Assembly: GCA_019637645.1 (NCBI GenBank)
Contig: JAHBVH010000005.1
Location: 62,001-126,000, forward strand
Reading direction: 5' to 3'
DNA from: Caldilineaceae bacterium
GTDB taxonomy: Bacteria; Chloroflexota; Anaerolineae; Caldilineales; Caldilineaceae
Length of the DNA: 64,000 bases
Below the pieces are notes generated by a model that had not been told where the DNA came from, searched no databases, and saw only the letters and a program-made list of their open reading frames with translations. Position 1 is the stretch's first letter. Every line of letters begins with the position of its first letter. Below are positions 1 through 8,435 of this stretch, one piece after another. A program made the position numbers and the translations under genes.

Positions 1-1251
1 TGCCAGGCTAATCGCTGATGGGGCTATGGCCACCACGGTGTTAGTTGGCGTGGCGCTTGGCGGCGCGGTGGGGGGCTCTGTTTTCGCACCAGCATCGCGC
101 AAGGGCTGGATTAGCTTTTGGATGGTCTGTCTTAACTCTGGTTGGGAGGCTGGCCAGAGGCGCCCCGTTTGGGCATAGGAAACGGTCTCTAGGGCGATGA
201 CAAATAAGCCGAGAAGTGCAAGGCCATTCAAGAAGGGCTGGAGGCGTTTCCGTAGTTTCCAGGTGCGGCTGGCCCCGATCTGCAGGGTGCCAGAAAGCTG
301 TGGCTGAGGTGAGGCTCCTGTTTTGGCGATAATTGTTTCCAACTTCTGGACAAGTTCGCCCGCGGTCGGGCGATTGAGCGGTTGGCGGTCCATGGTTTGG
401 AGAATTAACCCTTCCACCGGCTGTGAAACATCACCGCTGTAAAGCGAAGGTTTGGTCGGGTTACCAGCCAAGATCGCCGAACTGATCCCTTTGTCGGTGC
501 GGCCATCAAAGGGGCGGCGACCGGTGAGCATTTGGTAGAGAACCACGCCCAGCGAGTAGACATCCATGGAAGGCTGCGGGCGGGGCATTCGCTCGGGTGC
601 TACATTGCTGCGGTTGATCTGGACGCGTTCTGGCGGGGCATAGAAGAGGGTCCGCGCCTCTAGCCCTTCTTGGCCCGTGTTCCGCGCAATGCCAAAATCG
701 ATCAAAACTGGCTCAATGCGTCCACTGCTTTCCAAGGGATGACGAAAAAGAATATTCTCTGGTTTGATATCCAGATGGACTTGGTCATTCCGGTGGATAT
801 AGTCCAGCGTTTCGGCAAGGCTACGGGCGATTTGGATGGCTAGGGTCGGCTGCAAGTTGCCATGCTGCTGGATCAGATCGGTTAGAGAGCCGCCCGCGAG
901 ATATTCCAGGACCAGAAACCAGGGATTGCCAGGGAGGAGATTGGCGCGGGCGGCATAGGGTAGCTGGCGCATGGGGTTATCGGTCTGAATCGGTAAAATA
1001 CGGACGATGCCAGGGTGGCGTAACTGGCGTAACCGTTCCGATTCGTTATAGATCGTATCCTTGAAAAAATCTTGGTGTTCGTTTTGGGCTTTGGAGATCT
1101 TGATGACAACCAAATCCGCTGGCACAACCGGTTCCGTTGCACTGGTTGTTGCCAGGTACACATCAGACATGTTCCCATAGCCATACCCAAGCGGCTTGAT
1201 GAGACGATAAGGGTAGGGCCCAATGCGACTACCGGCTTTTATTTTTGCCAT
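1..1251 (-). CDS. Ser/Thr protein kinase, 3' end cut by window edge
   Basis: The frame is open from an ATG at 1251 down to base 1 (417 codons, no stop), so the C-terminus lies outside the window. It begins MAKIKAGSRIGPYPYRLIK and has a glycine loop (LGYGYGNMSDVYL), a VVIKISK lysine, a catalytic loop HLDIKPENILF (Asp and Lys present, HRD Arg replaced by Leu) and DFGIA, so it looks catalytically competent. After the kinase domain come a basic stretch (RTWKLRKRLQ), a probable membrane segment (LNGLALLGLFVIALE) and a Pro/Thr-rich outer linker. This is the PknB-like layout of a membrane-anchored Hanks-type kinase. It follows the VWA-FHA gene on the same strand and heads a region with three FHA proteins, which makes those proteins plausible readers of its phosphorylation. 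The substrate is not shown by the sequence. Confidence 0.9.
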   Translation of the reverse strand, partial: MAKIKAGSRIGPYPYRLIKPLGYGYGNMSDVYLATTSATEPVVPADLVVIKISKAQNEHQDFFKDTIYNESERLRQLRHPGIVRILPIQTDNPMRQLPYAARANLLPGNPWFLVLEYLAGGSLTDLIQQHGNLQPTLAIQIARSLAETLDYIHRNDQVHLDIKPENILFRHPLESSGRIEPVLIDFGIARNTGQEGLEARTLFYAPPERVQINRSNVAPERMPRPQPSMDVYSLGVVLYQMLTGRRPFDGRTDKGISSAILAGNPTKPSLYSGDVSQPVEGLILQTMDRQPLNRPTAGELVQKLETIIAKTGASPQPQLSGTLQIGASRTWKLRKRLQPFLNGLALLGLFVIALETVSYAQTGRLWPASQPELRQTIQKLIQPLRDAGAKTEPPTAPPSATPTNTVVAIAPSAISLA

Positions 1252-1279
1252 GCGCTCCTACTTCTGCTCTTTGGCCGCT

Positions 1280-1332
1280 GACTCTCTAAACATCTTACGG
1301 GCTTTGCTGAACGTGAGAATGTTTAGAGAGTC
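1280..1332 (-). terminator. Long hairpin between VWA-FHA gene and kinase
   Basis: Perfect 14-bp arms, 1280-1293 (GACTCTCTAAACAT) and 1319-1332. A further six imperfect pairs (CTTACG with CGTGAG, one bulge) extend inward to a 12-nt loop. It lies between the stop of the VWA-FHA gene (1431) and the start of the kinase (1251). It may terminate or attenuate transcription between them; no clear T-run follows. Confidence 0.55.
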
Positions 1333-1430
1333 CTGCTCGCGGCACTCATTGGGGAATTGCGGCGTGATGGGTGGACAACGGCCAACGTTGACACCGCTGT
1401 TCACGGGCCGTCTTCTTGGCTGATGCGTGC

Positions 1431-3518
1431 CTACTCGTGACTTCCGATTTTGACTTCTGTCTGGCTAGCCGTGGTAGGAATGCGAACATAGGGCTCCGTG
1501 TTGTCTTCCCGGTCAAACGGGCGGCTTGGTTCGGCATTACCAGCCACTTGCAAGCCGACAATCTCAAAGCGGTAGATCAAGGGGCCAATGCCCACCACAT
1601 CGTTGGCCTGGAGCACTCGCCCATGGATATCGACCTCTTGATCATTGACATAGGTGCCGCTCGTGCTGCCTTCGTCCAGAATCCGATAGCCACTGGTGGG
1701 GCCATCTTCCACAATGCGACAATGGAGCTTGGAGACACGCCGGTCGGCCAAGGGGACATTGACGACGGCTGGATCGCGCCCGATCCGCACCCCAGCCCGT
1801 GCAAGGGGAATCACGGCTGGCATCCCCGGTGTGCCGCCATCATCTACCAATACCAGTTGGGCGCGTGGCTCTTGGCTAGCCCCTCCACGCCGTGGCCGAA
1901 AGGGCTCGGTTGCTGCAGCAATGGTGCCGGTGATGATTTGCGTGGCCTGCCGCCGTCGATCACGGCTGCTGAGGACATAAATGGCATAGGCCAAGGCGAT
2001 GACCCCAAAGGCCGTCGCGGCAATGGTTGTCCAGGTGAGGGTTTGTACCTGTCCAATTGCATCATCCGCCGTTGCTTGTAACACGTCTGCCCGTTCGGAC
2101 TCGCTTGCTAAGCGTGTGGCGGCAACTACGGCCTCTTGGGTGGCCGCGGCCGCCACTTGCACGGCGTTGGTCGCTTGGACCACAAGCATTTCATCGGGGG
2201 TTGGGGTGGGCGCGGGGGGCCGAACGACTTCAATCGAGAAGAGCTGTGGCTGAGATTCGCCAATCAGCCCTAGTTCGTCGATGGCCCGGACGCGCACCGA
2301 ATAGCTGCCGGTGTCGAAGGTGTCGATGGGAAAGAGAAAGGGCTCTTCAAAAGAGGGCTCCTCGCGCACTTCAATCCGTTCCCCAACCTGATATTCAACC
2401 CGTCGTAGGCGTCGTGGGTAGCCATCATCCCAACGGAAGCTAGCGGAAATCGCTAGTTGCTGGGGACCAAGCTGGGCCAAGGGCGTATCGTGGGCCTCTG
2501 CATATTTGAGAATGGCGGAACCCTCCATGTCCAGGATCGCATTGACGGTAATCGGTAGCAGGCTGGTGCCAGGGACATTGCGCGTGGCCGTGAGGGCGCG
2601 ACCGTCCGGCAGCGTCAATGCCACGGTGACATCGCGTGGCGTGGCCTGTTGCGAGCGATAGATCAAAATACGTTGCTGCTGGCCCTTGGCAAGGGTTTGC
2701 CAAAGCGGATCGAGATTTTCGAGCGAGGCCAGGTGTGCATATTGACCATCGGTCATGGTCGAAAGGTATTCCAGATTTTTGCGTTGGGCTGCGACTTCGG
2801 GGCCTAGCATCACGGGGTGGATCCGAATGTTTTGTTGGGCGGCCAAGTTGACGGCATCGACCAAGCCGGTGGTGCTGATCACGTCGATGCCGTCGGAAAA
2901 GACGACGATGGCGCGCTCTTGGCCTGGTGGCAAGAGGGGATCGTCAAAAAGCTTCAGGGCAAAGCGCAGGAGATCGAAGAGGGGGGTATTGCCAATTGCG
3001 ACGGGCTGATAGACATAGAGCGAATCGGCCACTGCTTGGTGATCTTGGCTCCAACTGCTGAGGGCAGCGATGGCTTTCTCTTGGTTGAAGGCAACTGAGG
3101 TGAGCCAATCATAGTCTGCCGACAAGATGCCCTGTTGCACAAGGTGACGGGCGGCACGGCCAACTTCGACATAGCGGGCCTCGCCGGTTGGGCCCGGCAA
3201 CGTGACATTGCCAGCGGCATCTAATACTAACGCAACTTGGATGCCGACCGGTGCCATGGCGTCGCTAGTGATCGAGACCGGAGCTCCATCCTCCTGCAAG
3301 GTGGCCGATAAGGTCGCCAGATCATCGGTTAGATGATCACCAACCACCCTAATCGCGACCTCAGGAAAACGGGAAACATCGATATGGGTGATCCGAATGG
3401 TGGGGGGCGGTGCCGTTTGGGCCAAGACCGGCGTTCCGCTCACCAAGCCGAGCAGCATCACAATCAGACTAGCGGCCATGCGCCGCCGCCACTGATCCCA
3501 TTGCGGGGGATGATTCAT
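1431..3518 (-). CDS. Exported VWA domain protein with transmembrane segment and cytoplasmic FHA domain
   Basis: 695 residues from ATG 3518, which has a GGAGG five bases upstream; an in-frame start at 3581 is possible but has no such site. A signal peptide (ASLIVMLLGLVSGTPVLAQ) is followed by a von Willebrand A region. Its metal-site motif is degenerate (VLDAAGN instead of DxSxS), while VVFSDGIDV matches a core VWA strand. A Pro-rich stretch and an Ala-rich helix then lead to one membrane segment (TIAATAFGVIALAYAIYVL). The C-terminus is an FHA domain (VRIGRD, SKLHCRI, STSGTYVND), the phosphothreonine-binding fold. The topology is therefore an outside sensor or adhesion domain with an inside phosphopeptide reader. 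It sits between the kinase and a second FHA protein and probably belongs to the secretion locus. Function is inferred from domains and context. Confidence 0.85.
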   Translation of the reverse strand: MNHPPQWDQWRRRMAASLIVMLLGLVSGTPVLAQTAPPPTIRITHIDVSRFPEVAIRVVGDHLTDDLATLSATLQEDGAPVSITSDAMAPVGIQVALVLDAAGNVTLPGPTGEARYVEVGRAARHLVQQGILSADYDWLTSVAFNQEKAIAALSSWSQDHQAVADSLYVYQPVAIGNTPLFDLLRFALKLFDDPLLPPGQERAIVVFSDGIDVISTTGLVDAVNLAAQQNIRIHPVMLGPEVAAQRKNLEYLSTMTDGQYAHLASLENLDPLWQTLAKGQQQRILIYRSQQATPRDVTVALTLPDGRALTATRNVPGTSLLPITVNAILDMEGSAILKYAEAHDTPLAQLGPQQLAISASFRWDDGYPRRLRRVEYQVGERIEVREEPSFEEPFLFPIDTFDTGSYSVRVRAIDELGLIGESQPQLFSIEVVRPPAPTPTPDEMLVVQATNAVQVAAAATQEAVVAATRLASESERADVLQATADDAIGQVQTLTWTTIAATAFGVIALAYAIYVLSSRDRRRQATQIITGTIAAATEPFRPRRGGASQEPRAQLVLVDDGGTPGMPAVIPLARAGVRIGRDPAVVNVPLADRRVSKLHCRIVEDGPTSGYRILDEGSTSGTYVNDQEVDIHGRVLQANDVVGIGPLIYRFEIVGLQVAGNAEPSRPFDREDNTEPYVRIPTTASQTEVKIGSHE

Positions 3519-3634
3519 GGGGGCCTCCAAGATAGGTAGATTGCGGTTATTTGTGTTTATCTTTAGGTATTTAACAGGCATAGCGTAGCATACTCATCTG
3601 GAAGAAGCAATAACTTTTCGGTAATTGTAAGGAA

Positions 3635-4939
3635 TTAGTCAGTTGGTTCGAGTTTGATGAGAGTGCTTTTGCCCAACCGAATGGTTGAAAGTTCATTGAC
3701 CCGCAGGGGCTGCTTGGGCGTTAGCTGCTCGTGATCGACGAAGGTGCCATTGGTGCTTTCTAGGTCGGTCAAATAGAAATGGCCGTTCTTCAACGTAATG
3801 CGCGCGTGGCGGCGTGACATGTGGGTGTCGTGGGGAATGTTCACTTGGCATCCCCCACGGCCAATCTCACAGGGAAAGTGATAAACCGTCTTGCTTACCT
3901 GATCCCCAGCATGGGGCGTCTGCAGGACGCTAATCCGCAGGCCGATGCGTGGTTTGGTGATTTCGGTCACTGTTGTGCCCGTAATGGGGGGGCGCGGTGG
4001 TAGGCGCGCGTCGCGACGACCTTGGCTATTCTGCACCACCAGCCAGCCAACGACCAAGATGACAATGATGAGCATGGTGGTGAGCAGGGTTGGGTTATGG
4101 TTCAGGCCCGTCTGTAAGCGAGCAAAGAAGCCCGGTGGTGGCGGTGGGATCGGCTTAAAGGTGCGCGGCTCTGCGCGGATGGTTTGGTCATCTTTGGTAG
4201 TAAAGAGTAATGTCAGCTCATATTCACGCGCTGCCGTTGCTGTAGCAATGGGTGCGGGCAAGGTCTGTTGGAGCCGTTTTGTCTCGAAGAGCGTGGGGCT
4301 GAATTCATAGATGCGTGCCCCGGTTTCCTTGTCTAGAACCCAGCCTTCAAAGCGATTGATTTGAAAGGCATCTTCGTCGTTGATATCGAGATCGATCAGC
4401 ATGAGCTGGCGGCCAAAATCGACATTGACATTGACGATGGCGACCTGGAGCGGCTTTGCTTTGGGCAGGGCATGTTTGAAGGTTTTTGTCGTCAGCGTAG
4501 TGCGTTCATCTGGCTGGAGAGTGTTGTTTTCATCGGGCCGCTGGATGAGAAAACCGGCATAATCAACCCCTTCTAATTGGATGAGGTACTCTCGTTCATC
4601 GACAAACGCGCGGCCATCGATCTCGGTGACAATGGTTGAGCGACCACCTACATTAAAGAATTCCTCGACAACTTGCTTACCCGCTTCTGCCTCTTCGATC
4701 TTGAGGATCAGGCGGTCGATCAACCCTGGCTCAGAAAGGCTGATGGAAAGGGTATATAAATTCCGGCTTTCGTCATACCGGATCGCATTGATCTGCGCGT
4801 CAACCGTCGGTGACGTTTGCTGAGGGTGGTTTGCCGAGAGTCCTGCTGATTGCTGGACTACGAAGCTAAGGACGAACAAAGTCCGCAGCAAAAAGCGCGC
4901 CGCACCAGCGTGGGAGAATGGGATTGGAATGGCTGTCAT
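3635..4939 (-). CDS. Membrane protein with C-terminal FHA domain
   Basis: 434 residues. A hydrophobic signal-like segment (LLRTLFVLSFVVQQSAG, about 17-33) is followed by an outside beta-rich region of about 250 residues that I do not recognise. A proline run then leads to a membrane segment (LLTTMLIIVILVVGWLVVQ). The C-terminal FHA domain is canonical, with CEIGRGG, SRRHARI and STNGTFVD carrying the Arg, Ser/Arg/His and Asn residues that bind phosphothreonine. It lies just upstream of the VWA-FHA gene on the same strand, with 116 bp between them. Together with the kinase it forms a three-gene phospho-signalling group divergent from the WXG genes. There is no good ribosome site before ATG 4939, so the start is less certain than the frame. 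Confidence 0.85.
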   Translation of the reverse strand: MTAIPIPFSHAGAARFLLRTLFVLSFVVQQSAGLSANHPQQTSPTVDAQINAIRYDESRNLYTLSISLSEPGLIDRLILKIEEAEAGKQVVEEFFNVGGRSTIVTEIDGRAFVDEREYLIQLEGVDYAGFLIQRPDENNTLQPDERTTLTTKTFKHALPKAKPLQVAIVNVNVDFGRQLMLIDLDINDEDAFQINRFEGWVLDKETGARIYEFSPTLFETKRLQQTLPAPIATATAAREYELTLLFTTKDDQTIRAEPRTFKPIPPPPPGFFARLQTGLNHNPTLLTTMLIIVILVVGWLVVQNSQGRRDARLPPRPPITGTTVTEITKPRIGLRISVLQTPHAGDQVSKTVYHFPCEIGRGGCQVNIPHDTHMSRRHARITLKNGHFYLTDLESTNGTFVDHEQLTPKQPLRVNELSTIRLGKSTLIKLEPTD

Positions 4940-5016
4940 AAGCTTGAAAGAAAATTGTAAGATTTTACTTTATGTAGTACTTGTTTATTAGTATGACAGA
5001 AAGCTTGATTCGTTTT

Positions 5017-5049
5017 CTATTGAAAACCTATTGAAAACCTATTGCGAAT
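5017..5049. repeat. 11-bp direct repeat, three copies
   Basis: CTATTGAAAAC occurs at 5017-5027 and 5028-5038, followed by a diverged copy CTATTGCGAAT at 5039-5049. The 11-bp period places the copies on nearly the same DNA face. It lies about 80 bp upstream of the FHA start at 4939 and could bind a regulator. Confidence 0.6.
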
Positions 5050-5261
5050 CTATGCCGGGCCTATGCTCTTTGCCCCATTTTGGGCAATGGTCTGCTTACT
5101 CGGTGCGAAAATAGGGTGGCAATTGTAGGCACAAACCTGGTCAGTAACCAGGGTGCTAGCGGTTCTACCTCTGGAAGTTGGCTATCGAACGTGGCGGTGC
5201 GAAGCGGGGGTGATGTAGTAGGTTCGCCATGCGGAGCTTACCATACCCTAAAAGAGGCCCC

Positions 5262-5290
5262 TTGACAAATTTACTAGAAGTACTTATACT
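5262..5290 (+). promoter_or_regulatory. Sigma-70-like promoter for the WXG gene group
   Basis: TTGACA at 5262-5267, 17-bp spacer, TATACT at 5285-5290. The -35 is perfect and the -10 matches five of six bases. The predicted transcript starts near 5297, about 300 nt before the first WXG gene. Confidence 0.7.
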
Positions 5291-5604
5291 CTTTTCAACA
5301 TCAATCTCCACTTCGTCCCGAACCGGTTCGTAATCAACCCATTTGCTAAAAGAAACCAATCATCCAGCTTTTAGCCCAACCGCCAATTTTATCCAATCTC
5401 GCTTCGGATTTTCGTGCGTTTTCGCCAGAGAGACCTATCAGGTTTGTAAAATCTGAGCGATCTGGCACTGCGTAAGCTCTATGCTCTTTTTACCTTTACG
5501 TCCACGCGTTGTTCTTGCGCGCAATACGTAGATCAGCTTCTGTTGCTTAATTTTAGTAAGCAAAAAGTAATTTAACATGCATTATGGTAATTTAGGAGGC
5601 CCCT

Positions 5605-5907
5605 ATGTCCGATGAAATTCGTGCTGACTATGACCAGCTCGAACAAATTGCCACTAGATTTTCGAGACAAGCCCAAGAAGTCCAACAAATGCTTCAACAA
5701 GTACGGAATAGTATGGGGAAGCTGGAGAATGGCGGATGGATTGGGCGCGGCTCCCAAGCTTTTTTTGCCGAAATGAATAGTAAAGTGTTGCCCGCTTCGA
5801 ATCGACTGCAACAAGCACTAACTGAAGCCAGTCGTAGCGTCAAAGAGATTTCGCAAACGATTCGGCAGGCGGAAGAAGAAGCGAGCGCGGTCTTCCGTCA
5901 GAGCTGA
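5605..5907 (+). CDS. WXG100 family protein 1
   Basis: 100 residues, predicted to be two helices joined by a turn carrying the WXG motif (GGWIGRGSQAFF). It ends with AEEEASAVFRQS. Length and motif position match the ESAT-6/WXG100 family, small proteins secreted by type VII systems as helical-hairpin dimers. The start is set by TTAGGAGG ending seven bases before ATG 5605. It is closely related to the N-terminal domains of the proteins at 17896 and 20223, sharing GGWxG[RK]Gxx AFF and the ending A[DE]x6FR. It heads a run of four small genes and is probably cargo or a partner for the EssC-like ATPase at 8436. Confidence 0.9.
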   Translation: MSDEIRADYDQLEQIATRFSRQAQEVQQMLQQVRNSMGKLENGGWIGRGSQAFFAEMNSKVLPASNRLQQALTEASRSVKEISQTIRQAEEEASAVFRQS

Positions 5908-6012
5908 TCCGCAACAGCCGCGTCAAATTTTGAAATCCTGGCACGGCTCATGGCGCAACGCACGCTGGCGTACGCCATACCTCTTTCATTTTCCCTCACG
6001 AGGAGCAAACTG

Positions 6013-6312
6013 ATGACTGATAAGATCAAGCTAGACTATGGATTGGCGGAAGAGATGATCCGCACCTTTGAAAATGGCGTTGAGCAATTGCAAGATACGA
6101 TGCAGGAGATGCAAAACATTGCGACCATGATTGAAGGGGGTGCTTTATTGGGCCAAGGGGGCGATGCCTTCAAAGATGCCATTCGCAGTAAGCTCGCGCC
6201 AGCCATTGGCCGCCTGACCGATAAATTTGAGGAACTGTCGCGCGATGTGGGTGAAGCCGTCAAATTGATGCGCGAGGCTGACAACCAATCGCGCGGGGCG
6301 TTCCGTGGTTAA
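6013..6312 (+). CDS. WXG100-like protein 2, tryptophan missing
   Basis: 99 residues from ATG 6013, preceded by AGGAG seven bases upstream; the longer open frame from 5950 lacks a ribosome site. It has the WXG100 length and two-helix pattern, but the turn reads GGALLGQGGDAF, so the usual Trp is Leu or Ala. It ends ADNQSRGAFRG, matching the A[DE]x6FR ending of the other WXG proteins here. Loss of the Trp is seen in one partner of some WXG heterodimers, so this could pair with the protein at 5605 (inference). The 105-bp gap after the first gene holds no separate promoter that I can see. Confidence 0.85.
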   Translation: MTDKIKLDYGLAEEMIRTFENGVEQLQDTMQEMQNIATMIEGGALLGQGGDAFKDAIRSKLAPAIGRLTDKFEELSRDVGEAVKLMREADNQSRGAFRG

Positions 6313-6377
6313 ACCGGCACGTCAATCATTTGTTATCTTAATACGATTCTGTCCCCTTGAACAGGAGAAATGATCAG

Positions 6378-6713
6378 ATGGTCTCAAAAGCATTATTGCG
6401 GTTTGCCCGCGCTATGGTACAAACCGCCTTATCGCAACTCACCCAACAGTTTAATGTCGTGCAGCAGCAGGCACACCGTCCTATGCAGATGATGATCCAG
6501 CAAGTGACGAATGGCGTTTGGGTCGGGCGTGGTGCCGATGCGTTTGTGCAAGAAGTTTCGAGCTTGGCGATGCCCAAAGTGGATCAGATCGGCCAACGGA
6601 TCACGCGTACCCAGAAGAATATTCAATTTGCCTGTGATTGCATCGATAAGGCTGATCAGCAGGTCCGCACCAAAGTCAGTGCCTTGAGCGATACCTTTGG
6701 CTCAATTTTCTAA
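6378..6713 (+). CDS. WXG100-like protein 3
   Basis: 111 residues from ATG 6378, with AGGAG ten bases upstream; a TTG at 6357 is in frame but unlikely. The sequence is strongly helical and has a WXG-type turn VWVGRGADAF near residue 55. The C-terminus (DTFGSIF) lacks the A[DE]x6FR ending, though ADQQ occurs at the expected place. A basic, Gln-rich N-terminus (LTQQFNVVQQQ) differs from the other copies. It is probably another secreted or structural member of the type VII locus. Confidence 0.8.
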   Translation: MVSKALLRFARAMVQTALSQLTQQFNVVQQQAHRPMQMMIQQVTNGVWVGRGADAFVQEVSSLAMPKVDQIGQRITRTQKNIQFACDCIDKADQQVRTKVSALSDTFGSIF

Positions 6714-6728
6714 GGAAAGGGGAAAAGA

Positions 6729-7031
6729 ATGAACTCTCAACAGGGTGTTTATATGGATATCCCCGCGGTGCGGGGCTTTGCCAAGAATTTTTCGACGATC
6801 AGTGATGTCCTCAAGACCGTCAGCAAGACGTTGGAAGCGATCTCCAACGCGCTAAAGGCCACCGCCTTTATTGGCCTTGTGGGTGGCTATGCCGTGATCC
6901 AATTTATTGAAGTGATCAAGCCACAGATTGATGAAATGGTGGAGAAGACCGCAGAACTAAGCCTAGATCTGAGCGCTTCGGTCACGGCCTATGAGAATGG
7001 TGATCAACAAGGGGCCACAAAGTTTTATTGA
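6729..7031 (+). CDS. Small helical WXG100-like protein 4
   Basis: 100 residues. The ribosome site is a purine-rich AAGGAAAGGGG just before ATG 6729. There is no WXG; the mid-sequence turn reads FIGLVGGYAV and is unusually hydrophobic, followed by a second helix. Size, position 15 bp after protein 3 and the helix-turn-helix pattern suggest a divergent member of the WXG100 superfamily. A small membrane-associated component of the secretion apparatus is the alternative. It is the last gene before a very strong inverted repeat. Confidence 0.65.
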   Translation: MNSQQGVYMDIPAVRGFAKNFSTISDVLKTVSKTLEAISNALKATAFIGLVGGYAVIQFIEVIKPQIDEMVEKTAELSLDLSASVTAYENGDQQGATKFY

Positions 7032-7043
7032 TAGGGAAGTACC

Positions 7044-7147
7044 GCCCCTAGGCCAGGCCTGACAGCGTCTTTCGTTGGCGGTTGTGGGAACCACAGATCC
7101 AACGGGATACAAGGTTTTGCAAAGCCTGTCAGGCCTGGCCTAGGGGC
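7044..7147. terminator. 22-bp perfect inverted repeat between converging genes
   Basis: Arms at 7044-7065 and 7126-7147 are perfectly complementary (GCCCCTAGGCCAGGCCTGACAG) with a 60-nt loop. The loop contains a small hairpin, GTGG-GAA-CCAC. It fills the space between the stop codons of the converging genes ending at 7031 and 7152. A bidirectional terminator or small palindromic element is likely; there is no T-run. Confidence 0.6.
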
Positions 7148-7151
7148 AGGG

Positions 7152-8243
7152 TTAGAGACCCAACGCTGGGTTGAGGGCCCAAAGCAAGAGCAGGGTGAGG
7201 ATGATCATCGTCCCGGCCACAATCATACTTGTGCGGCGGCTCGGCCAGCGTCTTTGCTTCTCTTCTGGCAGATCGCCAAATTGTGACAGGAGGGTACGGG
7301 CCATTTCCCGCGCATTGGCTGGGCGCGCTTCTGGGCGTAGGCTAACCGCCTGCAACGCAATATTAGCCGTACTTTGCACATCTTCCATGCGATTCATGGG
7401 GACCCGTTCTTGGCGGGCAATGGCGCGCATAATTTCATCGGCGCTCTGCAACTTATAGGGAAAAGCGGGCTGGCCTACCAATAGCTCATAGAGCATGAGC
7501 CCCAAGCCATAGACATCGGTACGGTAGTCGGGTTGGGCGGTGCGCCCATCACTCAATTCGGGGGCTTTGTAGGCCGGCGGGATAAAGAAGTCATACCAAT
7601 GTCTTGCCAGCTCCTGCTCTTTGCAGGCAATGCCTAGGTCAAATAAAAGCAACCGCGGGGCATTGTGTTGTTCATCAAAACGCACCAAGACACAATCGGG
7701 GCTCAAGCCATAGTGGTAGAGCCCTTTGGATTGGAGATAGCCGACCGTAGTGGCGAGGCTGGCGGTGATCCAGCCGACATGGTGGATCCACATTTGGGGA
7801 TTTTTTAAGAGCAAGTGACGTAGCGGCTCCCCTTCGCTATAGGTGAAGAGGAAGAAATAGAGCAAGTGGCCCCGTAACATCGATTTCCCATAGGCATCGA
7901 CCCGCAAGCTTGTATTGGCATAGGGCGGTAACAATTGGGGCAACTGCTTGCTGAAGCGCAACGTGCCTTGAATGGAGCGCAGGAGTTCTGCCTCGCGTTT
8001 CAACCGCTCTTTGTTTTCGGCCCCGGGGTGCGCAACCTTGAGATAGACCTTTTGTTGCTGGTGGATGGCTTCGTACAGAACTGCCGCGCGTAGGATAATC
8101 ACCGGTTTGACAATCTCAATATCGCCAAGCCAATCGCCATGATTGAGAATGGTTGGCGACATCTCTGCTGGACAATAAGCCTCTTGGCAAAAGAGATTGC
8201 CCGAGGGGGAGATGCGTTCACAAAGCAGACAGACTTGTTTCAC
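7152..8243 (-). CDS. Zinc-ribbon pseudokinase with C-terminal membrane anchor
   Basis: 363 residues from GTG 8243, which has GAGG seven bases upstream. A longer frame reaches ATG 8381, but its extra residues look non-coding and would span a candidate promoter. The N-terminus is a CxxC plus C-x4-C pattern (CLLCER, FCQEAYCPAE), probably a zinc ribbon. A protein-kinase fold follows with the VYLKVAH lysine. The catalytic loop reads YHYGLSPDCVLVR in place of HRDLKPxN, and DFG is DLG, so the catalytic Asp is lost. One membrane helix (MIVAGTMIILTLLLLWAL) ends the protein, leaving a very short tail. EssB/YukC of Firmicute type VII systems is also a pseudokinase fold plus one membrane segment, so this may be a functional counterpart (inference). 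It is divergent from the EssC-like gene, 192 bp away. Confidence 0.8.
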   Translation of the reverse strand: MKQVCLLCERISPSGNLFCQEAYCPAEMSPTILNHGDWLGDIEIVKPVIILRAAVLYEAIHQQQKVYLKVAHPGAENKERLKREAELLRSIQGTLRFSKQLPQLLPPYANTSLRVDAYGKSMLRGHLLYFFLFTYSEGEPLRHLLLKNPQMWIHHVGWITASLATTVGYLQSKGLYHYGLSPDCVLVRFDEQHNAPRLLLFDLGIACKEQELARHWYDFFIPPAYKAPELSDGRTAQPDYRTDVYGLGLMLYELLVGQPAFPYKLQSADEIMRAIARQERVPMNRMEDVQSTANIALQAVSLRPEARPANAREMARTLLSQFGDLPEEKQRRWPSRRTSMIVAGTMIILTLLLLWALNPALGL

Positions 8244-8334
8244 AGTCGTGCCTCGACTTTCTGGGTAGGATTGAGAGAAGTGTTGGATCGTGATGAAGCA
8301 AGAGTAAGTAAGGTGGCCAATGGATTCGTTAAAT

Positions 8335-8363
8335 ACATTACTGATTTCTGCCAAAACTGTCAA
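8335..8363 (-). promoter_or_regulatory. Candidate promoter for the pseudokinase gene
   Basis: On the minus strand, TTGACA at 8363-8358, 17-bp spacer, TAATGT at 8340-8335 (weak -10). It would start transcription near 8328 and supports translation from GTG 8243 rather than ATG 8381. Confidence 0.3.
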
Positions 8364-8435
8364 ATTAATGACTATGATCAAATCACCAAATTTTTCCTCT
8401 CATGTATGGTGTAACGCCTAACGAACGAAGGCCCT

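Larger units (their letters stand above)
4940..5604. other. Divergent intergenic region between FHA gene and first WXG gene
   Basis: 665 bases without a supportable gene; short open frames here have no family resemblance or ribosome sites. It carries an 11-bp tandem repeat at 5017-5049 and a strong sigma-70-type promoter at 5262-5290 reading toward the WXG genes. From that promoter the WXG transcript would have a leader of about 300 nt, AT-rich in its last part and ending in an AGGAGG site before 5605. Confidence 0.6.

Noticed and set aside
1416..2443. Plus-strand frames opposite the VWA-FHA gene
   Set aside because: They are shadows of the minus-strand gene, which has signal peptide, VWA and FHA motifs.
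8244..8381. N-terminal extension of the pseudokinase to ATG 8381
   Set aside because: The extra residues look non-coding, there is no ribosome site, and a candidate promoter lies inside it; GTG 8243 has a good site.
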